From: Begonia masoniana
Lineage: Eukaryota > Streptophyta > Magnoliopsida > Cucurbitales > Begoniaceae
DNA length: 64,000 nucleotides
Assembly (NCBI GenBank): GCA_022432975.1
Contig: CM039513.1
Location: forward strand, 960,142-1,024,141
Direction of reading: 5' to 3'
Below the pieces are notes generated by a model. The model searched no databases. It saw only the letters and a program-made list of their open reading frames with translations, and was not told the origin of the DNA. Below are positions 35,663 to 45,899 of the stretch, piece by piece. The position numbers and the translations under genes are program-made. How positions within the stretch are numbered: the first letter of the stretch is position 1; the number at the start of each line of letters is the position of its first letter.

Positions 35663-36818
35663 TGTTAATGTATATTTATATTGGCATATATTTGTTTGGC
35701 AAAAGTAATTAAATTAAATATAGATTGCTATATTTTTCTGGTGCACAGCAGATAGATTTATTGGAGATTATGTTACCAAAAATATGCAGAATATTAGTTT
35801 TATGGTAACCTTGAAAAATAAGGAAAGTTGGTTATTTGGAAAGTTGCTTGGAAATCAAGTTATCAATTATCTTTATTTATGGAAGGCCGATTTGAATATA
35901 GATTGTTTTGTGAATCATAACAAAGATTAAGAATCGTCATTCAACTATTCTGGGGTCAATATATGGTTTTATTCTGGTACTTTCCATATGTGTCACCAAG
36001 GGTGTCGCGAGTTTGATTTTTCAGATTGAGTTTCCTTATGCTGTGCTTTTTGTTCTGGAACGACAACCTGCTGCGAATATATTTGAGCATCATCCTTTCA
36101 CAGAAGAGGTAGGCGGATTATTAGTATTCTCTCAGATTTTTTCTTGTGTCGTGAGCCGCCGGTTTTCTTTCCTCTCTTGCTTCTGCAAGTGAGTGTGTTT
36201 TTGGTTGTTTCGATCTCTGCGAGATTGTTGTCTACACTCTACCTCTGTTGTTGTTGGATTTCATTGTTATAAGAGTGTGGTGATTGGTTGCATCCTATAA
36301 CAACGGTTGGTGTCGCAAGCGGTGTCATAGACGCAATCCTTTTTATTCTTCATTGAAGATCAGTCTCGGGAGGAGACTTCACTGGAACTCGGGAGGAGTT
36401 CTATTGATTGACAAGGGGAGCTTGTCGTTCTTGATCGTGGGCAAGGGGATCTTGTCATAACACGGGTTTCGGGAGGAACCAACAACGAGGGGATCTTGTT
36501 GTTATCTAGATCTCGGGAGAGGTCGTTCTAAAGTCGAGGGGATCTCGCAAAAACAGTTTCTTTGGGGAAGTTGGCTAGAGACGGCGACAAAGATAAGAGG
36601 GAGTCTTTATTTGTATAAGTCCGGTTGTCTTGCAATTTTGTAAACTCATTGAAATGTTTTTAATTCTGGGCGTGGCCCCGCAGACGTAGGCTGGTTGCCG
36701 AACTGCGTTAACAATTTCGTGTCTCCTTACTTTACGCATTTTATTTTGTCCATTATTGCTGTTTACTATTGGTGTCACGATCAGTGTTACGACACCAACG
36801 TAACTAATCACGATTTCA
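35663..36818 (+). repeat. 3' LTR of the copia element, full length
   Basis: This 1156-nt LTR starts TGTTAATG right after the polypurine tract and ends at the target duplication. It contains a run of GGGAGGA/GAGGGGATCTTG words (about 36360-36545) that is absent from the deleted 5' LTR. Confidence 0.92.
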
Positions 36819-36866
36819 ACCATCAAATTAAGGCGCGAGATTAGAACGTAAACGTAGTCTATTTAT

Positions 36867-37996
36867 TAGGGGTGTACAAAACCGACCCGGACCGACGGAC
36901 CGGACCAGAACCGACCTATTTGGTCCGGTTCTGGTAGTTTTTTGTTTTTTAAAAAATAAATTTCGATTCTGCTTAAGATGAACCGAAATATTCGGTTCGG
37001 TTTTCGGGTTTATTGACAAAAACCCGAAAAACTGAACCGGACCACATAAGAGGGGAAGAAAATGAAAAATCTGCAGAAATTGAACCTAGCTTTTTTGTTT
37101 CTGTCGAAACTCGAAAGCTCTGGATCGAAGTCGAAAAATCAGAGGAGAGGGGAGAGCCAGAGAGGAGGGCTGTCTCGCGCTCGCCGTCGCCGTTGCCGTC
37201 GCCAAAGCTAAAGCCGAAGCCGAAGCCGAAGCCGAAGGCCCGAAGCCTTTAATCTGTAGTTCAACGTCAATCTTCTCTCTCAGCCGACGCCGACGCCGAC
37301 GCCTTCAATCTGAACCGGAGCTCTCTGGACTCTGAGTAAGTGTCAACAACAGCTATTCATTTCCTCGCACGTCGCACCCACCTCGCGCCCACCTCTATTT
37401 TACGTTCACGGTGCTTCTATTCTTGGGAGACTCTTCGGACTTGACCGAGAGCATTTGTTTGTGTTAGTTTTCCAGTATAATGTAATTTCGTTTTGCTCTT
37501 TTTGTTGCTGTTTTGTGATGATTTAGTTGTTTTTGCTGTTGTTCATTCTATTTTGGCCCGGATGTTTCAGTGTCTTTGCTGTTTTTGTTGTTGTTCTGTT
37601 GGTTCTGTTTTTGTTGCTGTTCTGTTGGTTTTGTTTTGCTCTTCTATTTTATTTTGTTGAAAATCAACAAAATTTTCATGATGATCAGTAATTCATCATC
37701 TCTGAAATTTACAGCATTAAATTTTTTAGTGGGTTGTTCATTAAATTTTCAATGTTTTTCTTGAGTCCCCCTCGTCCTGGTAAGTTAACTGGTAAGTCGT
37801 AATTATGAAATATGTGGAATTTTTTGATGGGAAAACCAGAACCGGACCAGAACTGGAACCGAAATTCTGGTCCGGTTCTGGTCTGGTCCTTAAAATTTTT
37901 TTGATGGTACTGGTCCTTAAAATAAAAAACCGAATATTATTGATCCAGTCCTAATTTTTCTCAAAATTGGACCGGACCGGACCACGTACACCCCTA
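36867..37996. mobile_element. hAT-family non-autonomous transposon with intact ends
   Basis: An 8-bp target duplication CTATTTAT flanks it (36859-36866 and 37997-38004), the hAT signature. The left end TAGGGGTGTAC is mirrored by GTACACCCCTA at the right end. Subterminal DNA is packed with CCGGACCGGACC-like words. The interior has a GC-rich leader-like block (about 37040-37340) with a GCCGAA tandem repeat at about 37207-37240, then T-rich sequence. No transposase frame is present. Confidence 0.9.
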
Positions 37997-38004
37997 CTAT
38001 TTAT

Positions 38005-40005
38005 TTTAAAGCTTTGTTAATGATACAACTACTAGTGAATGATTATGTGAGTAGTTGGTAGAATGGATACGATTTTCATACGCAACAAATATAGATTAGA
38101 AGTCAAAATCCTAGTTAATTATTTGTTTTTCAAAAGTCTTGATTTTAAGTCAAATTAACACGAAAGATTCATTGAAAGAGTTTGCTTAACAGTGTTCGAT
38201 TTCTCTAAATCTCTTTTTATCTTTTGTTGAAAATCGAAGACAGATCAGAAAAAAAAACATGAAAATAAAGATTTATGTAGAAAGCCTTTTTGTAAAAAAA
38301 ATCATAGACATACGAGAATTCACCATGATCAAATCAAGGTACAATGAGTTTTGCAACTCAAATATCAAGATATAGAAAAATCGCAAAATTGTTATATTGA
38401 ATATGGGTTCGACCTGATCTAAATAAAATTCGAGTCCTACCGAGCTTTAACATCTTGATATTAAAACCTCTTTTGACTCTAGATAATTGAAGTCCAAAGT
38501 AGAGTATAAAAGGTCACTAATGACAATAAGATCGTCATCTTCAATTAATTAAGGAGTGCCTTTGTGCATCATAAACCGAAATAATTACTATTACTTCTTT
38601 ACCTATATCTAACAAGCACTTGTGTTTACGTTGGTGCATGGGCCATGCAAGGCAAGCCAGTTTACCATTTTTGACATATATAAGAAGCTCCTGGTTTATG
38701 GTTACAAACTAAGCACATTTTGCCCTGGTTCAGTAGCTTTGAAGCACAAACTCGAGAAAGAGTGACATCAAAGTAATAAAAAGTGAAGACCCAAGATATA
38801 GTTTCCTTGGCTACCACTCCACATTCCGTTGATTCTCCAAAGAATTTTTACTCTTGATCTTCGTATCGAAACTGATAACATTCGAGATTATACAGTATTA
38901 TAATACATATTTTTTTTGACTCAGGTCTTCGTAATATAAGTTATCCAACACTTTGTCGACGACTCAGCCGTCTTAGCTTCAAGTGTCGGCAACGAAACTG
39001 GATTATACTATCAGTGGGGAATGTAAGGACAGCTCTGCCTGGCCCCATCTCCAAATTGCTTTAACCATTTTAATATTCAATTATAAACTTTAGTTGGAAT
39101 GAATGATTATGATGAAAGTGAAGTGAGAAATGTAATTTATAAATTAATATAAAATACCAGAAAATTAACCCAGAAATCTAGGGGTGGGCAATACCGAACC
39201 GTAGACCGAAAACTGGACCAGACCGAAAGTGTCAGTTTGGTTTCGGACGGTTCCTGACAATTGTCAGTCTGAAACCGGTTCTCAACGAAGAAATCCTATG
39301 AAAAATAGTCCAGTCCACGGTCCATAGTCCGAAATTCTCGAAAGACCGGACCGGACCGGACCGAGAACCCAATTAACAATAACAGTTAACGCACGTAGAG
39401 CTACGCAAAACTCGCTATTTTTATGCTAATTAAATTTTCGAGTCAAATTATCATGTACTGACTCAAAATTGTCATATTCGTTAACGTTCAGTCACACGTG
39501 AAGTTTTTGTCAATCGGTCAAATTTTTTGTCCAGCAACGTTCCGATTTTTATTAAAAAGAAAATAAAGAATTCAAAAACGTGTCAAAAAATGTTAATAAT
39601 TTTTATTAGAGGGAGTATCCTTGTCAATGAGTGAAGCTATCCATGTCACGGACCAATTTAAAGCATAGAACAACAAATTATATCATAATTATATAATATT
39701 ATTATTTATTATTTTAATTATATATTTTATTATATTAAAAGTGGAGACGAAGACGACGACAGTCCAGAGTGAGTGAAATACAGCTATTTTTTTTTTGGGT
39801 ATTTTCTTCTTTTATTCTGGTTCTGCTCACTCCCTTCCTTACCATTAATACTTACCTTCTTCTTCTCTCTCGCAGATCTCGACTGAGCTCCACACTGACA
39901 CTCAACCTCGTCGCTGCAGTGTTGTACGTCAACTCTCCTCCTTCACTTTCATTGCCTCATTTTGATTCCACAGCGCGAGATTGAGCGAGATCGGGAGAGG
40001 CCATT
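38005..40005. other. Intergenic region upstream of the KORRIGAN-like gene
   Basis: AT-rich DNA with a hAT-like fragment at 39183-39372 and an almost pure A/T patch at 39676-39740. The last 250 bp before 40006 hold the promoter and 5' UTR, with a pyrimidine-rich stretch at about 39785-39880. No other gene was seen. Confidence 0.5.
39183..39372. mobile_element. hAT-like element fragment
   Basis: It begins TAGGGGTGGGCAATACCGAA and continues with ACCGGACCGGACC words to about 39372. The right terminal repeat was not found, so it looks one-ended or truncated. Confidence 0.5.
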
Positions 40006-41055
40006 ATGAGCATGTACGGGAGGGATCCGTGGGGAGGTCCGTTGGAGATTAACGGCGCCGACTCGGCCACCGATGACGATCGGAGCCGTAATCTTCACGA
40101 TTTGGACCGAGCTGCGCTTTCTCGGCCTCTGGATGAGACGCAGCAGAGCTGGCTTCTTGGACCAGGAGAGCAGAAGAAGAAGAAGTACGTGGATCTAGGC
40201 TGTATCATCGTCAGCCGCAAGATCTTCCTTTGGACTGTCGGAGCTCTGCTTGTGTCCGGCTTCCTCGCTGGTTTGATCACTCTTATCGTCAAGACAGTGC
40301 CACGTCATCATCATCCCAAACCTCCTCCTGACAACTACAACCGTCGCCCTTTCAGCAACCCTCTGTTCTCAATGCCCAACGATGTTATTTTTACCCTTGT
40401 TCATTTTTGCATCACTGGTTAGAGGCCATTCGGCCGCAAAACCAGAATCTCGGGCAGATTTTCCCCCAGGGCCTCAATCCCGTACGAATGGCGCTTCCAG
40501 CCCGTGCTCCGTCAGTCCAAAAATGTTAAGCGGGGGGGTGGCCCACACCCCCCGCCCCACGTTCAAAAAGTTTTCGTAATCACGCACCGATCTTGTCTAC
40601 CGGAATCGTCAGAAAACACTCCGACCTGTGCCTCGAGTGAGAACGAAAACGTTCAACAGAGGAACTGAAAATCCATCCAGCTGCGGAGTGGGCGGTGGCG
40701 TTCTTCCCACTGTAACCATGCCAACCCTCCAAGTGTACATCCACCCAGTGAAGCTTATCCCTTCCTCCGATCAATGGCTGAAGTGCAAAAAATCTTTCAA
40801 ACTCGAAAATTCAATTATCCTGGTCCCCCCTTGCGAACAGGCTGTCTTAATCGGCCGGCGCAGGTGCTCTTCTTTCCATCCTTCATCTCCGCCTCTGACT
40901 CTGGAACCCTGCTCCCGCACTCAATGCCCCACACTTCTTCACTGACCTTTTTGTTTTCCTTGTCCCACTGTCTGGGCGGTGGCCGACTTCGAGCTTCAAG
41001 CGAGGGAGTTTAGCTTTGCCAGAATCACTGCCATGTCGCTTTTCAACGCCGATAA
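40006..41055 (+). pseudogene. KOR1: KORRIGAN-type membrane endo-1,4-beta-glucanase (GH9), 5' exon plus corrupted continuation
   Basis: From [17 protein letters not shown] at 40006 to about residue 111 (40338) the frame is a near-perfect KOR1 N-terminus. It has a cytosolic tail with SWLL and YVDL sorting signals, a membrane anchor (about residues 70-95) and the luminal stem [12 protein letters not shown]1 is a GH9A glucanase needed for cellulose synthesis at the plasma membrane and Golgi. From 40339 on, every frame is broken, yet fragments of the expected GH9 coding sequence stay recognisable with many small indels (for example near 40385-40395 and 40680-40730). The degeneration runs into 100 Ns, and no later KOR exon was found beyond. 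This pattern looks like a low-quality contig end rather than a real pseudogene, but pseudogenisation cannot be excluded. Confidence 0.8.
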
Positions 41056-41155
41056 NNNNNNNNNNNNNNNNNNNNNNNNNNNNNNNNNNNNNNNNNNNNN
41101 NNNNNNNNNNNNNNNNNNNNNNNNNNNNNNNNNNNNNNNNNNNNNNNNNNNNNNN
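41056..41155. other. Assembly gap (100 Ns)
   Basis: Exactly 100 N bases, the conventional placeholder for a gap of unknown size. It interrupts the KORRIGAN-like gene. Confidence 0.99.
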
Positions 41156-42665
41156 TGAGACCATCTGAGTTTTCTCATGCTGGTTTTGTTGAAGTGATAG
41201 AAAATTAGTTGGTCTTTAGTAGAGCTAGATAGCCAGCCGATTGTAGAGTGAAGTGAATGTTTGGAAATCTGGAAAAGTAATAAGGTTTAAGCAAGGTTGA
41301 TGGAAGTCACCCATTATGGTATAGGTTTATGCGTTAATTAATATATGATGGAAGCATGCGTGGTAATTTAGTTCGAAATCAAAATAGACCTTTTTTTTTT
41401 GGTTCTAAATTCAAAAGAAAAACTTGATAATGTAATAATAAATTGTAACAAGGTTCAAATTGGTTGCCAGGTGAAAAGTAGATCGTTTATAAAAAAAATT
41501 AAATCAAATATGGAAATGATGTCGAATGTTGGGTTTAAATAAATTTCACTCATATTTAAATTATTACTACATTGATCTTTTTGCAAACGTCGATCTGAAT
41601 TATTTAATGAAAAAGGTAAATTTCTAAAGATAAATCGTCTTAATATTGATGGAATAATATAAGTAGTTTGAGATAAACACCTCAATATGACTTGTAATTA
41701 ATAAGTGTCCTTCATTATTACAAATACATTTTTGTTTACAATCATACGTGCACTAAAGAAAATCTCGTCTAGATTCAACGATCAAACCTTCAATTACCAC
41801 AAACCAAACCTGTTACTTATTCTACCATACATGCCACAAAGAAAACATGTTAAAACATAGGATAAACGGACTTGTTGTCACACATTGACATGTATTGTTT
41901 GATTTTCTATGATATATTTTTTAAAAATAATGATTCGAAACAATGATGGAATCAAGCGGCGTGATCCTATCTATTTAATAATACTTTTTATACCTTGTGT
42001 TATATAAAATGCAATCACTTTTAAAGGTTTTAATTGATTTGTAAATAATAAGTCTATATTCTTTATTTTATTAAAAAATTAAATAAGCATTTTTACAGTA
42101 TATTGCTGAAACTTCTTTAAAGACTTCTTCCTTCTCAGGACATAACTATCTAAGCGGGAAGAATTTAAACTCCCTGCATTGAGATCTGATGCTCTGCTCT
42201 AGCTCTACTGATATCTCAGACTGAGTTCTAAAGGAAGTAATTAAACAAAAACCATATAAACAAAATCCGAGTCTTTGCCGCTAGTGAGACGCACTCTATT
42301 TTCTCAGATTTGGTCGAGATTGAGCCGAAGCTTTCGACAAAAGTAAGGCTGTCAAATTCGCGCTGATGATCAAATAAGAAAAAAAACTTTCGAATTCTGA
42401 AAAATATTGATTCAATCACTATGAATGATACATAAACGTCGACATGAACACATATATGAAGTTACGCCAGAATTTCAAATTAATAATTTGATAACGCATT
42501 CAATTTTGACAAATTTCTGAGCTCCCAAAAAAAAAAAAAAAGCGTGAAAAGCAGAAGAGGAGAGCACTTTACCAAACTTCTTTGGCAGTTCATCTCCCAC
42601 TATCAAGAGCTTTTGAGTTTAGACCTGAAATGAAGTTCATTAAACTTTCTAAGACTCAGAAAATG

Positions 42666-42702
<37 letters not shown>

Positions 42703-42940
42703 GAAATTCACAAGGCAAAGAGTGTTTACAGAAGCTACATCTAAAACTGTACTTAATGTTACAACATGAGGTGGACCCTCTTCATCCTGCAGGAAAAAAC
42801 CCAGAAAAACAATTTCTTCCAACTATAGCATCATATATACAGATTCAACTATCCCTTCCATTGGCATTTATCAGATTTCATCAGCCAAACAATGACATCC
42901 AATCAGAAGGATAAGTCTTCAAACTTTAATTTATCATCAG
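41156..42940. other. Intergenic region after the gap
   Basis: AT-rich DNA with no recognisable gene and no remaining KORRIGAN exon. A GA microsatellite of about 30 bp lies near 42669-42699, and the 3' UTR of the minus-strand gene at 42941 should be here. Confidence 0.5.
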
Positions 42941-45899
42941 TCACTCTCTCCTGTCTTTTCCCCTCCTCCATCCCATTGGCATCAGTTTTCTTACCTTCGG
43001 CTGACTCTCACGAGTCTTATCTGGAGGAGGCATCATACACGATTGTTTTATAATACCAACAGTCGAATATCTTGTTTCGAACATCAAGTCTTTACTTAAT
43101 TTGCTTGGTGATGATCGGCTTGATCGTGGATTTGACCAATTTAATGGGCCTTTTCTATAATTGGAATGACCAAGATCTTTCTTCGTCTCGTTTGCATAGA
43201 GCCTTGGCTTTTTGGAGGAGAAGAGCGAACCGGTATTTCTCATTGGATAGTCTGAGCCTGATCCTGAATTGGACGTCATCAATATTTCTTCGGGTTTATC
43301 ATTTGATTTCCACTTCCTAGCTTTCATGGCTTTCTGTGAAATTTTTTTGGGCCACCTCACCACCTCTTCTGTGTTCTGCCTCGAGCTATGAGTTGCCATG
43401 TCAAACAGAGTTTGAGCGGCACCTTCTAACATGGGGCAATGTCCACCTGAAATACACAAAAACACTTCACAACAGGTTTGACAAAAAAGTAAACATGATA
43501 CTAATTTATATAAGAAAAATAACTAGGAAATTTTACAATACATAGTCTATAACCAGTCACCAATGGATCATGAAGAACAGTTAAATAGAATGGCTGTTTT
43601 TTCGAGGGCTCTTCCTTATTTCTAAGGAAACATCTAAATGTTCCATTAAGATACCAATTTCTTCAAATTAATTCCACTACGCAAAACAACTTAGTGAATG
43701 ACTAGAATAAGAAGTAAAAAGATCAAAAGTAGTTTTTTTAAGAATTTCTTACCAATTGAAAAAAGGGAAGCTTTCAAACTTGTTGTAGAAGACAATACTT
43801 TCCGGCTGCATTGAGAATTATTACCAGAAACATCAATTGAACTTCTGTCCACTGAACTAGGAGCCTTTATAAGAGGAACTAAACTCTGATCATATGTTAG
43901 TGATTCCAAGTTAATAAAACTACCATTCATCTTTCCATGAGAGATTGCAACATTTCGGATTCGTGACCATCTACCAGGGCATGAGCTCTTAGTCGCGGAT
44001 AACTTAGAAGAATCTGACATGGGTTTACAATGCCCACTAAAAGCATGTGACCACTGAAAAGGTTGTAAGCTAGCACGGCGAGGTAGCTGCTTACCTGAAC
44101 GGATATCAGGAGCATTCTTTAAAGATAAGGAAGGCTTGGTTGCATCCTGGAGTAAAGAATCCAAATCTTTGGGAGGAGGAAGAGCCAAAAGTTCATAAAT
44201 ATCATTGGGTTTGTACAGTAAATAGTTGAGCGGGTTAGCAGGAGTATCAGACTTGCTATAAGAATCCTGTTTCACATATCATGCATGAAGATTAGTCAGA
44301 TAAGACATAATGTGGATGAGGTTAAGTCGTGATCTCATCCATTCATAGAAAAAAATGTGATGTGAGGAGATGAAGGAACTAAATGCATTTTGAACTCCTT
44401 CAACGTAACTTGAAGCTTTTTATTACATTTGTGGCGAGATTACACTGCATCAATGTACACTGACTGACATTTATCGGATCAGGAAAAAAGATTCAGAGCA
44501 AATCTCAACTTGATCCAGTTGATGATGCAGTAATTCGTGATAAAAATGCTGCGTGTCAATAAAACAAACCACCTATGTGTTGAATTAAATTTTCTCAAAA
44601 CTAACCTTGTTACATGAAGATAAGTCAGTTATGCAGTCGTCTCCTTTGTCACCATTCACACCACCAGCCACAGAACATAAAAGACTAGAGGACATGTTAT
44701 TGGTAGAAACACTATCTGTCTCGATACTTAGGGACTGGACAAGCCTTGGGAGCTGAATTATAGAGCAAGCTTTTCTGACTGATTGCAGAAAACTGTCATT
44801 TGCATCAGCTTCCTTTTTTACCATGTCTTTGCTTAAAATAGGAAATTCACAAGGGCCACCAAGAAGATCCTTCAAAGGTAAATCCTCCTCAAGCTTTGCG
44901 ATATCATGAACACCTGACTTCAGACCATATCCTCCTACCATTCATTTGTAATTATCAATTGGTTCATCACATGAAAGCTCATTTCAATTTAACATGGAAA
45001 ACAGAGTGAGAATAGTTATTCTAATTTTTCGGTTGAATGAAACTTAAAAATGAGGTTAATAAATTGAAAGGATTTATTGCCATATCAAAGACGAGCAAAG
45101 AAAGCATTAAAACCAAAACTCATTCTCAAAGATGATTGGAAACACATGAATGAAACCCGTCAAAACAAGTGAACAAATGCAGATACATTACCCCGAACGA
45201 CAGGTGCAAACAAAGAAACATAACATTGAAACTTCAATTTAAGAAGGATTAGTATTTGAAGATTGTACCAAAAAAGTTACTGGCAGATGATGTAGCTGAA
45301 CAGAAGCTTCCAGAACTCACTTTCATAGAAAAAGAATCACGTCTGGACTTCGCAGAAACCTTCAAAATTTTCCTATCAGCGCGCTTGCTATTTACGTTAT
45401 TCTTTTGCTTCACCAATTGCGCTTTCTCTGCATTAAAATAGCATAGGAAGATAGATGTCAATAGAATTTGAAACCACCAATAATGACTTGCATAACACGT
45501 CAATCTTGAAGCATATTCACAGCACACACATAAAAAATGAATCTGAATTCGAAATACATGCATATGGTACACGAAAGAAATGTGAAGTGTATAACCTGCA
45601 ATGATAGAAACTTTTGGATGTGATCCAAGCTTGTCCGAAATGTCCTTCACACTGTCCATTCTTGCCAAAATCATCGGATCTTTTAATCGAACCATATGCT
45701 GCTTCCTTGAGACTTTTCCTGCTTTCTGTTGCAGCAGTGCTTCAGTATGGGAACTGCTCAAGAGAACATCTTTTCCCTTTCTTTCATGGAGTTCATATGC
45801 ATTTGCACCCTCAGAGATGGAAAGCTCACTAGAATCCTTACAAAGTTTACCATACAGAATTTCATCCAATATAATCTCAGATGGTTCGACTGAAGCCAT
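42941..45899 (-). CDS. Unrecognised plant protein, 603 residues, five coding exons
   Basis: Exons (minus): 45596-45899, 45269-45427, 44606-44934, 43753-44266 and 42941-43446. All junctions are GT-AG and in phase; total 1812 nt. I do not recognise the family with certainty. The protein has no signal peptide or membrane segment. It is Ser- and Lys-rich with acidic and basic patches, and the C-terminus is strongly basic (PKVRKLMPMGWRRGKDRRE). Notable segments are LLYKPNDIYELLALPPPKDL, QPFQWSHAFSGH and GGHCPMLEGAAQTLFDMA. The C-terminal part (EEVVRWPKK and following) is Lys/Arg-rich, which suggests a nuclear or nucleic-acid-associated protein; that is inference. The intact exon structure over 3 kb argues strongly that the gene is real. 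A 5' UTR intron before 45899 is likely but not placed. Confidence 0.85.

Larger units (their letters stand above)
21561..36818 (+). mobile_element. Internally deleted Ty1/copia retrotransposon split by a gypsy insertion
   Basis: The target duplication is ACCAT (21556-21560 and 36819-36823). The 5' LTR is 21561-21982 and the 3' LTR is 35663-36818; both start TGTTAATGTATA and end ACGATTTCA. The primer-binding site ATTGGTATCAGAGCG follows the 5' LTR, and the polypurine tract AAAGGGGGAGAT precedes the 3' LTR. Coding: gag 22056-23129, then 32944-34304 after the nested gypsy. The integrase core, reverse transcriptase and RNase H are missing: after the pre-integrase zinc finger the frame runs into unrelated sequence and stops at 34304. 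Sequence from 34305 to 35662 is AT-rich and non-coding, with three GGGGGAG tracts. The 5' LTR lacks 734 nt present in the 3' LTR. The element is non-autonomous. Confidence 0.94.

Noticed and set aside
39769..39984. A 71-codon frame just upstream of KORRIGAN
   Set aside because: It has no recognisable domain and falls in the expected 5' UTR; at most an upstream frame.
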